Below are positions 1 through 10,665 of a stretch of 64,000 nt of DNA, one piece after another (position 1 is the stretch's first letter; each line of letters starts with the position of its first letter). This DNA comes from Medakamo hakoo. Lineage: Eukaryota > Chlorophyta > Trebouxiophyceae > Coccomyxaceae. The DNA lies in assembly GCA_026636295.1 (NCBI GenBank), contig CP089454.1:372001-436000 (forward strand). Reading direction: 5' to 3'. The notes beneath the pieces are model-generated. The model did not search any database and was not told the DNA's origin. It worked only from the letters and a program-made list of their open reading frames with translations. The position numbers were made by a program, and so were the translations under genes.

Positions 1-2572
1 TGGAGAAGAGCAGCTTGCGGTTGGCCGAGTGCGCGACGGCCGGGCGGTCGCCGGCCGCGAGCGCGCACGCGCGGCCGCCCGCGACAAAGGGCGCGAGCGC
101 GGCCGGGCGCCGCCCGAGCGACACGCACCGCCGGTCCGCCAGGTCCACGCCCGCCACGCCGCCCGGCCCCACCCCGCTCCCGGACACGGCCATGCGGAAG
201 GAGGCCAGGCGGCCGTCGCCGAGGGAAATGAAGGCGTAGTCCAGGCCTTCCATGCGGAGGGCCAGGGCGGAGCGCGGGATGGCGTCCCCGCCCAGCGGGG
301 ACGCCGCGAGCACCGCCAGCGACGGCAGGGCCACCACGCGCAGCGCCACGTCCCACCCGCCGACCAGGGCCAGGCCGGACCCGGGCCCGTCGGCCGCGCC
401 GGGCTCGGGCCACCCGAGCGGCGTGACGTCCAGGCACGCGACTTCTGCGCCCCCGGGCGCCGGGGTGGGGCCGCCCGCGACGGCCAGCGCGCCGGTGCCG
501 CCGTCCCGCGCGAGCAGCGTCAGCGACCCGTCGGACGTCGCGACCAGCACCTGGGCGGCATTCGCTGCCGCGGCGGCGATGGTCACGCCAGGCGTGCCGG
601 GCGTCCAGCTGCCCAGCAGCGCCCGGGACCCGGGCGCCAAGCAGCGCACGCCGCGCGGCGTGGCCTGGAGCAGCCGGCCGGCCGCGTCCGCCGCGGCCGC
701 GAGCGTCGGCGCGTCCGTGTCCAGGTCGCCGACGGGTTCGGCTTCGCCCAACGCGCCGTCGTCGTCCAGGCCCAGCAGGAGGGAGGACGCGACGAACGAC
801 AGGAGGAGGAGGGAGTCGTGCGGCGACGACCCGTCGCCGCGCAGCCCCCACAGGCGCGTCACGCCCGGCAGGTCGGCCGCCGCGACTTCGGCGACGCCGA
901 CGCCGTTGCGAATGACGCGCAGCGACCCGTCCTGGGCGACGCCCGACGCAGTGACGAGCTGGCACGCGCCCCCACCCGACACCGGCGCGGCGGGCGGGAT
1001 GGACCCACCGTCGTCGGGCCCGCCGGGAGCGGCCGACCCGCCGCCGCCGCCGTCGGCGTCCAGGGCCGCCATGTCGACGATCGGGCCGACGTTGGGGAAG
1101 GACTCCAGCACCTGGAGGTAGGACTCGGGCCCGCCGCCGCCGCCGCCCTGCACCGGGTCGGCGCATAGGCGCACCAGCTGGGCGTCCGCCCAGGCCGACC
1201 CGACGTACACGACGCCGTTGTCCAGGTAGGCCAGCGCGGAAGGGGCGGGGATGGGGCCAAGGCGTTCCAGGCGCAGGCCGGTCACGGCCCGCCCGTCGTG
1301 CGACAGGGCCAGGAGGGACAGGCCGCCCGCCGCGTCGCCGACCAGCCAGCGCGACCCGTCGTCGTCGACGCGGGCGACAGCGCGCACGGTGCGCGGCGAG
1401 ACGGCGAGCGTGACGGGCGGGCCGGCCCCGCCCCCGCCGCCCGCGTACGTGATGGCCGACCCGCCCAGGACGAGGCAGCCGCCCAGTGGCGCGGGCAGCG
1501 GCGCCAGGACCGACGCGGCCGGGTCGACGGCCTCCAGCCGCCAGGGGCCGGCCACAAAGTCCTTGTCCTTGAGGGAGACCTCATACGTGGTGACGGCCCG
1601 GCCACCCGGGGCGGAGCCGCCGCCGCCGGGCGCGCCCGGGGCGTCGTGCAGGAGCGCGACCGTGGGGCGCCGCCCGCCGTCCAGCCACGCGAGGTCGGCC
1701 AGGCCCAACTCCTCGAGGCGGATGTTGAACGCCTCCGCCAGCGCGCCGGACCGCGGGTCGACGGGGATGACCTTGAACAGGCCGTCGTACATGTGCAGGC
1801 CGATGGCCCGGCAGCCCGGGTCGACGCCGCCGAGCGTGCCCGTGTCGGCCGGGCGGCCGACGCGGTCGGCGACGTCGCCGTTGGACCGGGTGACGAGCTC
1901 GCCACTCGCCGGGTCGAAGCCCAGCACGCAGAACGTGTGGCGCTCCGTGGCGAGGAAGAGCAGGTCGGTGGCCTCGCCGGCCGGGCGCAGGAGGCGCATG
2001 ACGGCGATGCGGCCGTAGATGGGGACGTCCAAGACGCCCTGGGGGTGTGGGGTGGGGTGTGGGGTGTGGGGCGTGGGGTGTGGGGTGTGGGGGCGGACAG
2101 AGAGGGGGGGGGAGGGGGAGGGGTGAGAGCGAGCCACGCGCGCCAAGGAGAAAAAGCTGCGCCCGGGACTTTCGCCTCGTCGCACACTTCATACCTGCAG
2201 GCCGTCCGCCGTCAGGCGGTGGACTTCCACGCGCGTGTTGCGGCTGGGTGTGTGTGTGGAAGTGCACAGTCAGAGGCGTGAGAGAGAGAGAGAGGCGGGC
2301 GGAGCGAAGCATTCGCATCGGCGGAGCACAGAAAGAACACGCACCGCACCCACCCGCTCCCTTCCATCCCCCCAACAAACTCACGAGATGATGAGGTTGA
2401 CGTCTTGCGGGCCCGTGAACGCGCCGACGAGGGCATGGCCGACAGCGCTGGGCTTGTGCGCGGTGACGACGTACAGGTGGGCGGCGGGCGACGCGTCGGT
2501 GGACGTGGCAGGTGGAGCGGTCGCGCCGGCGACGGCGGCCGCAGCGCCAGCGTCGACGTCCATGGCGTCCAT
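1..2572 (-). CDS. DDB1: DDB1, UV-damaged DNA-binding protein 1 (N-terminal two thirds, cut by window edge)
   Basis: Adaptor of CUL4 E3 ubiquitin ligases and partner in UV-damage recognition; acts in the nucleus. Exons read 2572-2385, 2243-2195 and 2038-1, with in-phase GT-AG junctions, giving about 758 residues against roughly 1,090 in the family. After an Ala-rich start (MDAMDVDAG) comes HLYVVTAHKPSAV, matching the N-terminal strand of animal and plant DDB1. Further matches follow in order: NTRVEVHRLTADGL, YGRIAVMRLLRP, DIVGRP-like DRVGRPADTGTLGG, IGLHMYDGLFKVIP, FNIRLEEL, YLDNGVVYVGS, NVGPIVDM, SLRVIRNGVGV and, at the left edge, NRKLLFS. The start ATG is an inference: the frame stays open further upstream, but this is the first Met close to the conserved region. 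The gene diverges from GOS1 across about 190 bp. Intron 2 contains a G-rich minisatellite on the plus strand. Confidence 0.95.
2041..2095. repeat. G-rich minisatellite in DDB1 intron 2
   Basis: The plus strand is built from repeated units of four G followed by TGT, GTG or CGT, ending in a run of G. It lies directly next to the acceptor of DDB1 intron 2, so on the coding strand it is C-rich and extends the polypyrimidine tract. Runs of four G at regular spacing could form a G-quadruplex in DNA; that is inference. Confidence 0.8.
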
Positions 2573-2764
2573 GGGGCGTGCGTGGGTTGCGGGGGTGGGC
2601 CGTCCACGGGGCGCGACCCCTGCCCTCTCGTGTTGTTCTCGCTGCTGGAGGAACGAACAAGTGAGGAGGGCGTGAGAGCACGCTCGCTCGCGCGCTCGCT
2701 CCTCATCATTGTTTTCTTTGTCGTCTGCCATCCGGGCCTCCATCCATTCAATCTCGGCACTGCG

Positions 2765-3773
2765 ATGGACGGCGGCGCGTCCTCTCCTGCCTCCCGGACA
2801 GGCGCGGCCAGGTGAGGCGCAGAGCGCAGGAGGCGACGGCGCGTTTTTTCCTCCAAACCCATTCGTTCTCGTCGCTTCAATCAACTCTCCCCCCCCCCCC
2901 CAAACAAAAGCACGACCTCGCCGTCTGCCGCCCGCCCCGGTTCGGCAGCTGTCCAACCCACGTGGGAAGATCTGAGGCGGGAGGTAAGGGAGGGATGAGG
3001 GGCGGGGGTGAATCCCCGCGCGCGTCCCCGGTTTTCATTTTTCGCACGGTGTCTCAACGACCCTCCCCGCTCCCCTGCCCCAACACCACTCCATCCCACA
3101 GGCCCGACGCCTCGAAGCCCTTCTGGAAACGGAGTTGGCCAGCCTATCCAAGGCAGTCGCGGCATGCGACGCCGCCAGCGGCGGTGGGGAAGCCGCGTTG
3201 GCCGCCGACGCGCGGGCGACGGCAGCGGCCGACGCGGCCGGGCGGTCGCTCGCGGCGCTGCACGCGGCGACGACCGGCCTGTCGTCCATCCTGTCGTCCG
3301 CCGGCGGCGCGGCTGACGCCGGGCGGGCCGCGACGCTCGCCCGCCACCGCGACCTGGCCCGTGATTTAGGCGCCGAACACCGGAGGCTGAGCGCCGCCCT
3401 GGCGTCGGCGCGGGAGCGGGCGGCCCTGTTTGGCGGCGCGCCAGGCCGGGCGGGCGGCGGCGCCTCGACCGCGGACGACGGGCGGGCGGGCGCGACGGGC
3501 GCCCTGCTGCGGGAGCGGGGCGTGCTCGCGTCGGCCAACGCCGCTCTGGACGCTGTGTTGGGTGTGGCGTCCGCGACGGGCGCGGGTCTGGCGTCGCAGC
3601 GCCGCACGCTGGTGGGCGCGGGCGGGCGCCTGGCAGCCGTGGGCGACCGCGCGCCCGTCCTCTCAGGGCTGTTGGGCGCCATCCGCCGCCGCCGGTCCCG
3701 AGATGACATGGTCGTCGGCGCGCTGGCGGCGGTGTGCGCTTTGCTGACCCTAACTTACTGGTTCCGGAAATAG
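2765..3773 (+). CDS. GOS1: Golgi SNARE GOS1/GOSR1 (Qb-SNARE)
   Basis: Vesicle-fusion SNARE of intra-Golgi and endosome-to-Golgi transport; a tail-anchored Golgi membrane protein. Exons 2765-2811, 2911-2983 and 3102-3773 join in phase and give 263 residues, near the usual 220-250. The short motif PTWEDLRRE in exon 2 is the family's N-terminal signature (compare W-D/E-x-L-R-K in plant GOS11). The C-terminal third holds the SNARE helix, LLRERGVLASANAALD to VGDRAPVLSGLLGAI, with the zero-layer Gln in GAGLASQRRTL, then a basic RRRRSRDD stop-transfer edge and a single membrane anchor ending YWFRK. The start is inferred: the ATG at 2765 gives a donor (AG/GTGAGG) and phase that match an acceptor after a long C tract at 2909-2910. 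The acceptor at 2948 would break the frame. Confidence 0.9.
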
Positions 3774-4046
3774 GGAGGGAGGGGGCGGAGAGGTGTGGTT
3801 GAAAAACAAACAGGGGGCGTTTCGTTTTTTTGCACTAACACTCAAAAATGTGGATGGGAAGAAGAAACAAGGCAAGGGAGGGGAAGAACAAGAGGCCCCG
3901 CACACACGCCCAAAACGCACGCACACACACCCACACCCACACGCAAAACTCCCGAGGAAAAAGACCCCCCCCTCCCACCACCACCACGCAAAATTTACTT
4001 GACTTGTTTGTTTCGCTCCGCTCCGCTCTACCCACACCCACCGCCC

Positions 4047-5810
4047 TCACCGCCGGCCCGCCTGCTGCTGCTGCGCCTGGAGCTGGGCCGCGATCGCCGC
4101 CAAGACGGCCGGGTCCATGCCCTGGAAGGCGGCCTGCATCTGCGCGGCGGTCGCCTGCTGCGGCTGCGCCGTGGCGGCGGCGGCGGCCGCCGCGGTCACC
4201 TGGGCCTGGGCCCGCGCCTGCGCCGCCGCCGCCGCCGCCTGCTGCTGCTGCTGCTGGATGAGGGCCATGAGGATGGCCTGCTGCTGCTGCGCGCGCTGGG
4301 CCTCCGCCTGGCGCGCCGCCTCCGCCTGGACCAGGGCCTGCAGCGCCGCCGGGTTGGCGACGGCCATGGCCGCCAGCTGCGGGTTCTGCACCAGCGTTGG
4401 CAGGAGCGCCGCGAGCGCGGCCTGCGTCGCGGCCTGGGACAGCGGCGCGGCCGGCGGGGGCGGGGGCGCCGCCGCCGCCGCCGCCGCTGGTCGCGGCCGG
4501 GCGGCAGGCGGCGCGGCGGCCGTGGCCGCGCCCACCAGGGCCGCCAGCGGGTCGGTGGCCTGGGGCGGGGCGCCGGCGCCCCCGCCGCCGCCGCGCGGGC
4601 GGCTCGCCGCGCCGCTGCGGCCGCCGCCGCCGGGCCGGCCACGCTTCACACCGCCGCCGCCGCCGCCGGCGGCCGCCCCGCCCGGCGGCGTGGGCGGCGG
4701 CAGGGCGACCACCATGCCCTGGCGCAGCGCGTCCCGGGCGCGGGCGGCGCCCAGGAGGGCCGACGCGGCGGCCAGGCCCGCGTGCGCACGCGCGAGTTTG
4801 GACGACGCCGGGTCGGTGGCGGCGCCGCCGGACAGGGGGCCTTTGCCCGGGGCGGACGCGCGGTACGCCGCTTGCACGGACGCGGCCGCGACGGCGGCGG
4901 CGGTGGCAGCAGCGGCGGCGGCCATGTCGAGGGGCGGCGCGGACAGGCGGGGGCCCGCGGGCGGGCCCGCGCCGGGCGCGCCGCCGCCGCCGCCCGTGAC
5001 GTGGCCCGGACCACCGCCACCTCCACCACCACCAGGCGCGGCGGGCCCACGGCTGGGACCCGCGGCGGACGGCGCGCCCGCGGTGAAGGCGGCGGCGGCC
5101 GCCGCCTGCGTGCCACCGCCACCACCGCCGCCGCCGCGCTGCCGCACCGCGGCCGCGCCTTGCGTCGCGCGCTCGCGCAGCATGGCCTCCAGGTGGGAGG
5201 CGGCCAGGGTGGTGGCCAAGGCGGTGACCAACTTGGCGGCCGTGGGCAGCGCGGCCCAGCCGGCGGGGAGCGGGCGCGGCTGCGGCGGGCGCGCGGGCTG
5301 CTGCGTCGGCGCGGGCTGCGGCGTCGGCGCGGGCTGTGGCGGCGCCGCCGCGGCCGCCGCCGCGGCAGCGGGCGCCGCCTGCTGCCACGTCGCCACCGCC
5401 CGGGCAAACAGGTTGACGGCCGCGGCCATGTGCGGCGGGCCGGCCGGCTCGGCCGGCGGGCGGGGTTGCTGGAGGTGGTGCACGGGCCACGCGCCGGCGC
5501 CAGTCGACCGCCGGCGCTTGGTGGGCGGCGGCGGCGCGCCCGTGGCGGCGTCGTAGAAGCCGCCGCCCAGGCAGATGTCGGGCACGACCTTGGGTTTTTT
5601 GGTGCGGCGGCCGGACCGGGATGGCGGAGGAGGGGGGGCGGGCTTTTCAGTGACGGTGGTCGTCGTCACTGTCGCAGAGGGCGGGGGCGGCGGTCCACAA
5701 TTTGTCGGCGCCGCCGCGGCGCCGACCGCGCCCTTCACCCCACCACTGCCGCCCAAAGCGTGCAACGCAGCGACAGCGTCGACGTCCATCAGAGAGCCGT
5801 TCACTTGCAT
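4047..5810 (-). CDS. Ala/Gln/Pro-rich low-complexity protein, probably nuclear
   Basis: Not recognised. The frame encodes 587 residues dominated by Ala, Pro, Gly and Gln. Visible parts: an N-terminal Thr/Pro linker (TVTTTTVTEKPAPPPPP), basic clusters that look like nuclear-localisation signals (SGRRTKKPKVV near residue 70; PTKRRRSTG near 98), a PAP/QQP repeat region, a more ordered stretch LPTAAKLVTALATTLAAS around residue 200, an AT-hook-like KRGRPGG, and a C-terminal third rich in Gln with runs of five to six Gln. The ends of the frame and the phased Gln/Ala runs favour this strand over the antisense frames, but conservation cannot be judged here. The composition suits a transcription co-regulator or RNA-binding scaffold; that is inference only. 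It converges with GOS1. Confidence 0.6.
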   Translation of the reverse strand: MQVNGSLMDVDAVAALHALGGSGGVKGAVGAAAAPTNCGPPPPPSATVTTTTVTEKPAPPPPPSRSGRRTKKPKVVPDICLGGGFYDAATGAPPPPTKRRRSTGAGAWPVHHLQQPRPPAEPAGPPHMAAAVNLFARAVATWQQAAPAAAAAAAAAPPQPAPTPQPAPTQQPARPPQPRPLPAGWAALPTAAKLVTALATTLAASHLEAMLRERATQGAAAVRQRGGGGGGGGTQAAAAAAFTAGAPSAAGPSRGPAAPGGGGGGGGPGHVTGGGGGAPGAGPPAGPRLSAPPLDMAAAAAATAAAVAAASVQAAYRASAPGKGPLSGGAATDPASSKLARAHAGLAAASALLGAARARDALRQGMVVALPPPTPPGGAAAGGGGGGVKRGRPGGGGRSGAASRPRGGGGGAGAPPQATDPLAALVGAATAAAPPAARPRPAAAAAAAPPPPPAAPLSQAATQAALAALLPTLVQNPQLAAMAVANPAALQALVQAEAARQAEAQRAQQQQAILMALIQQQQQQAAAAAAQARAQAQVTAAAAAAATAQPQQATAAQMQAAFQGMDPAVLAAIAAQLQAQQQQAGRR

Positions 5811-6462
5811 GGCCGGCGGCAGGCAGCGGGACGCGAGTGTGTTGTCGTTTTTTCAAGCGAGCGTCGAATGCGCGAGCGTCCGGGGAGGGGTCAAGCTCGG
5901 GTCGGGCGTCGCCACACGCACGCGCAGTCAAGCGGCAGTGCAAGAGAGACCGTAACTTTGGGTCGTGGGCAGCGATGGGCACCGATCCGGGCCCGGCAAA
6001 GCCCGTTTAGGCACCGCGCTCGGTTGTGCGAGGCGCGGCAGGACAGAAGCGGCGTGCGTCGGCGCCGCTCTTCGCGCTGCGACAGGCCCTGGCAGCCGGG
6101 TCTGAAGCTGAGAAACGCCGCCAGTCAGCAGGCGAGACACTCAAACACCAAACCTGGCGGCTCGAGCGGCGGGGAGGTGGGGTGGGGGCGTGGGAGCGCG
6201 ACAAACGGGCCCGCGCTCGTGCTCGCTCGAAAATGGGTTTAGCAGCGCGCGAGATGGAAAAAAAAAGTGGTGGAACTTTTCACTCCACGGTTTGGACAAC
6301 CGCCGTGGGAACGCGCGCCCCATGACCACCCTGGCCCGGCTCACCCGCTTACCGTCCCTGTTTACTATTCACGCCCGTGCTCGTGTCGCGAGCCCGCGCC
6401 CATCGCTCTTTTCCCAGCTGCCGAGTGTGCGCCCGCCGCCCCCTCGCTTCTCCATCCGTGCC
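5811..6462. other. Intergenic region between divergent Ala/Gln-rich gene and HINT
   Basis: About 650 bp holding the two 5' regions. I see no convincing coding frame, tRNA or repeat; there are only short T and A runs and mixed GC-rich sequence. Promoters must lie here for both genes, but no TATA box or other site can be assigned. Confidence 0.5.
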
Positions 6463-7055
6463 ATGGCCACGTCCGGCGCCCACGACGAGTCCGCCGCCGC
6501 CGCCAAAGCGGCGGCCGAAGGGTAAGCCCCGGAGCAAGGGGTTTGGGCGGGAAGGGGAGCAGGAGGCGCCGGGGAAGGAGCCGCCGCGTGAGGGCATGCA
6601 TGCACTCGCCGAGCGGACGTCCGCTCTCCCTCCACTGACTGTCACGCCGACCCCCGTTCCCCCCCTCAAACCAAACCAACAGCGCCGCCGCCCTCGCCGA
6701 CGCGGGCGGTCCCACCATCTTTGACAAGATCATCGCCCGGGAAATCCCGGCCACCATCATTTACGAGGACGACGCCGCGCTCGCGTTCAGGGACGTCAAC
6801 CCGCAGGCGCCGACGCACTTCCTCGTCATCCCCAAAGTCCGGGCCGGCCTGACGCAGCTGGTGAAAGCCACGCCGGCACATGAGCCCCTCCTGGGCCACC
6901 TGCTGGCCGTGGCCACGACGGTGGCCAAACAGGAGGGCATTGGCGAGTCCGGCTACCGCGTCGTGATCAACGACGGCGCGGACGGGTGCCAGTCCGTGTT
7001 CCACCTGCACCTGCACGTCATGGGCGGCCGCAAGCTGGCCTGGCCGCCCGGGTGA
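6463..7055 (+). CDS. HINT: HIT-family hydrolase HINT (purine nucleoside phosphoramidase)
   Basis: Hydrolyses adenosine 5'-phosphoramidates and related AMP adducts. Two exons, 6463-6521 and 6683-7055, joined by a GT-AG intron in phase, give 143 residues, close to the usual 115-150. After an Ala-rich N-terminal extension the HIT domain starts at PTIFDKIIAREIPA and IYEDDAALAFRDVNPQAPTH, matching HINT1. The catalytic histidine triad is intact: FHLHLHVMGGR, followed by the typical W-P-P-G end. The ATG at 6463 is the first in a good position and its exon splices in phase. No clear organelle-targeting peptide is seen, so cytosol or nucleus is likely. A long perfect hairpin lies just after the stop codon. 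Confidence 0.95.
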
Positions 7056-7066
7056 GGGGAGGGGTA

Positions 7067-7120
7067 CGCACCACCACCACCGCACCCATCCCGGGGGATG
7101 GGTGCGGTGGTGGTGGTGCG
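7067..7120. repeat. Perfect inverted repeat: 26-bp arms, 2-nt loop, 11 bp after HINT stop
   Basis: Left arm 7067-7092 and right arm 7095-7120 are exact reverse complements, separated only by GG at 7093-7094. The arm is built on CCA triplets followed by CGCACCCATCCC. It begins 11 bases after the HINT stop codon, so it would lie in the HINT 3' UTR and fold as a very stable RNA stem. It could be a 3'-end or stability element, a small-RNA precursor, or a young foldback duplication. Confidence 0.97.
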
Positions 7121-7338
7121 CGAAAGGAAAAAGGGGACGGACAGACGGGGTGGGGGGCACATCGTGGCGGGTTGAGGTGCAAAGGCGAGGTTGGTTCAGG
7201 GAGGATTGGCGGCACACGTTTTTTTTTTTCGCCCGGCGGCCGCGCTCGTTTCAATGTCCGCGTGAAAACGCCCATTCCTTGCGCCTAGGCGCGCCACACA
7301 ACACACACTCCTGTGTGCGCGTCTGTCCTGGCTCCTTG

Positions 7339-7908
7339 ATGGCGGGTGGCGCCGGCCGCGTGGCCGCCGCGCCCGTCGCCGGTGAGCCGATCGGCGATGG
7401 TGAGCACTGTGGCTGCACCGCCTCCCCTGCGCGCCCTGCCTCGCCTCTGCCCTCGGGCTCTTCGTCCGGCCGGTCCAGCCAGGCCGCGTGGACGGCTGGC
7501 GTGCGGGATGTGGCTGCCGCGCCGACGCCGGCGCGCACCGCCTCGCCGTCGGCCGACGGCGAACAGTGTCCGTCGCCGCCCCTCCCGCCCTGGCTGACCA
7601 GTCCGGCGCCCCGCGCCCTCCACCCGCCGCTCTCCTCCTTTGTCGACCCGGGCCTGCTGGCGGCAGCCCGGGCTGGGCGGAGCGTGCGGCTGGGCGAGAA
7701 GAAGAAGCGAGCGAGGGAGGAGGAGGGTGGAGGAGGACCGGCGCACCACCGCCCGCCGCCCGCCCGCCCTCCAGCCCCGTCGCCTGGGCGCCCGGCCGGC
7801 CCGCCGCCCCTGTCCGGTGCCTCCCGTGCCTCCCTCCCGCCGCCCCTGTCCCTCGTCCGCCTGGCGCCACTGGCGCCACGTGCCCGGCCGGCCGCAGTGC
7901 CTGCCCAG

Positions 7909-7940
<32 letters not shown>

Positions 7941-8547
7941 TCTGCCGCCGCCACCGACCGCGACGGGCGTGTCCGGCCTCCCCCTCCTCCCGTCCGCGGC
8001 CGCCGCGCGCGCGCGCACCCCGTGCGCCTTTTGGGCCGCGGGCAAGTGTGCCGCAGGGGCCGCCTGCGCCTTCTCGCACGACGCGACCCCACGCACGGCG
8101 GGGACGGTGTGCAAGTTCCACCGCCGGGGCGAGTGCGCCAAGGGGCGCGCGTGCGAGTGGTCGCACGACCTGTCGGCCGAGCCGTGCCGCCGCCTGTTGC
8201 TCGTGGGCGCGTGCGAGCGCGCGGGCCGGGGCGCATGCCCCTTCTCCCACGACGTCCCCACCAGTGGCCCCGAAGCCGATGCGGCGCGCGCCTTCCACCT
8301 GGAACAGGAACGGGCGCGCGTGGCCCTGGGCATGCGGCCGGCGGCCGGGTGCGCGGGCGTCGTCTGTGGCGGGGGCGACGCGCGGCCCGCCCCTCCCCCC
8401 GAACAACCCGCCGCCGACGAGGGCGCCCTGGTTGCTTTGGCTGTCCAAGGCGGCGCCGCCTGGGCGGCCCGGCCGCGTGGGCAGGTGCAGGCGGGCGCAG
8501 CCGCGGGCGACCTGCTGGCGGGCGTGCTCTCTTCGGCCGCGACGTGA
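7339..8547 (+). CDS. CCCH zinc-finger protein with three tandem fingers
   Basis: Probable RNA-binding protein, 402 residues. The N-terminal half is Pro/Ala/Ser-rich and contains a basic patch, EKKKRAREEE, that could act as a nuclear signal. Three tandem CCCH fingers follow at about residues 228-305. The first two have spacing C-x7-C-x5-C-x3-H (CAFWAAGKC...CAFSH and CKFHRRGEC...CEWSH); the third is longer, C-x8-C-x7-C-x3-H, ending CPFSH. The arrangement resembles ZC3H3/ZC3H8 and CPSF30-type mRNA-processing proteins, but nothing outside the fingers decides the subfamily. The start at 7339 is the first ATG after the T-rich leader; a longer open frame begins upstream but runs into the HINT 3' region. 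It converges with the PNPase-like gene. Confidence 0.8.
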
Positions 8548-8769
8548 GAGAGATGACAGAGCTGTCTTTTTTTTTGGTTTGGTTTTTTGCCAACCCCTTA
8601 GTTTTTGTTTTTCCACGCACGCGCGCGCGCGCGCGCGCACGCACGCTTGTACACAATCCCGCCCTGAAAGATTGGGCATTGCACTAGATGTGTAGTTTAC
8701 TCTTCGGAACATATATCACGCGCCCCCGCGCGCGCTCTCCATCCCTCCATCCCTCCCCCCTCCCCCACC

Positions 8770-10626
8770 TCACCACGGCCACCACGAAGAACTCTTCTTT
8801 GGCGGTTCCGCTTCATCCGCCGCCGCCTGCTTCTCCTCTTGTGGCGGCGGTGGCGTCGGCGGCGGCATCGGCGGCGCGGCGGTGCCGGTGCCCCACGGCT
8901 CGGCGGCCGCTTTCGTGGTGTCCTCCCTCTCCACCGCCCGCCTGGGCGCCCGCCGCGACGCGGGAGGCGAGGGCGCGGCCGACCGCCGCCGGGGCGACGA
9001 GGGTGGCCGCTCGGACGTGGCAGTCCGGCCTCTCGGAGCCGGAGAAGAAGCCGTGGACGCCTTGGGCGGCCGCCCGCGCGGCGCAGCGGCCCCGCCCGCA
9101 CCGCGGCCCGCCCGCCCGCGCGCGCCCGCCCCCGAAGGCGCCTGCACGTCCGCCGTCAGCGCGTCCAGCGCCGCCCAGTGCAGGGACGGCGGGTGCCCGC
9201 GGGCCACGGCGGCGGAAGACGCCGCGCCGCGTCGCCCACGCAGGGCTTCTTCCAGGCCGGCGGGCGCGGCGGCGGCTTCGTCCGCCGCGACGGCGGCCGC
9301 CGCTGCGGCGAGGTCGGCAAAGGCCGCGCCCGGCGCGGGCGACGCCCAGGTCGACGTGGGCTGGGGCGGAGGCGGCGGCGATGACGGGGACGGCGGCGCA
9401 GGGCTGGACGGCGGCGACCGGCCGTGCCCGCCGGCGCCGCCCCCGCTCCCGCCGCCCGCCAGCGCGGCCCGGCGCGAGAGGCGGACCAGGCCGCGCTCGC
9501 GGCCGACGCACACGACTTCGATGCTCTCGCCCACCGCCACCGCGTCGCCCGGCCGGGCCAGCCGCCCCGGCCCCGGCGCCAGCTCTGAGACGTGGACCAG
9601 GCCCTGGAAGCCCGACGGGAAGGCCACGAACGCGCCAAAGTCGGCCAGGGACGCGACTCGGACGGTGTAACGCCCGCCCTCGACGATGTCCGCACCCGTG
9701 AGCGTCGCCACGGCCGCCTCCAAGCCGTCCGCCGCCTGCTGCGACGGCGCCCAGTACCGGACTTCGGCGCTGACGGGTTCGGGCGAGCCGGGGGAGGGCG
9801 GCGATGGAGGCGGGACGGACGGCGGGGGCGCGTCGACGACGGCCACCAGGCAGCCGCCGCCCGCTTCCAGCCCGGCCTTGGTCGAGCCGCCGGGCCCGAT
9901 CACCCGGCCCGCCTGGTCGCCGTGCAGGGGGATGGACCCAAACCGGCCGGCCGGGCGCTCAGCCGCGCGTACCGCGGCTTGGACGGCGTTGGCGGCGGGG
10001 ACGGCGGCGGCGACGGCCAGGCCCAGCGCCGTCTTGGCGACGGAGCGGGGCACGCCGCCGTGCGCGCCGCGCGGGGCGGCCTCCAGCACTGCCACCGTCA
10101 CGTGCGGTCCCGGGCCCGTCGCGGCGACTTGTGCGGTCGCCACGCCGCACGCTTCTTCCAGCGCGGTCGGGTCGACGACGCACGTGAAAGTGGACGTCGA
10201 ATCGAAGCGGGCGGCGGCGGCGGTGGCGGACGCGGCGGCCAGCGGCCGCTGGCGCGGGCGGTGCTCCAGGACAGACACGGCCGCGCCGCCGACGGCGCGT
10301 GGGAGCGGGGTGCCGGCGGCGGCCAGGGCCAGGGACGCGGCGGCGACAGCGGGGCCCAGCGGCGGGCCGTCCCGGGCCAGGACGTCGGCGCAGACGTGGA
10401 CGGCGAAGGGGGGCGGCAGGGACGGCAGGGGCGGCGGACCGCCTGGCGAGCCCGTGGTGCCCGGGCGGACGGGCCCAAGCGCGCCGGCGAGCGCCGCCGC
10501 CACGAGCCCGGACAGGCGGGCGTCACGGCCCCACCGCGGGCGGCGGGGCGGGGCCAGGAGGCCGGCCGCAAAGGGCGGCACGGTCGCGGTGACGGCCAGG
10601 CGGGCGCCCGCAGCGGACGCGACGGG

Positions 10627-10665
<39 letters not shown>

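Noticed and set aside
3795-6242. 815-codon plus-strand open frame crossing the Ala/Gln-rich gene
   Set aside because: Arg/Gly-rich antisense of the low-complexity gene; it starts inside the GOS1 3' region.
7067-7120. Hairpin read as a bacterial-type terminator
   Set aside because: No T run follows it, and this is nuclear, spliced DNA, where such terminators are not used.
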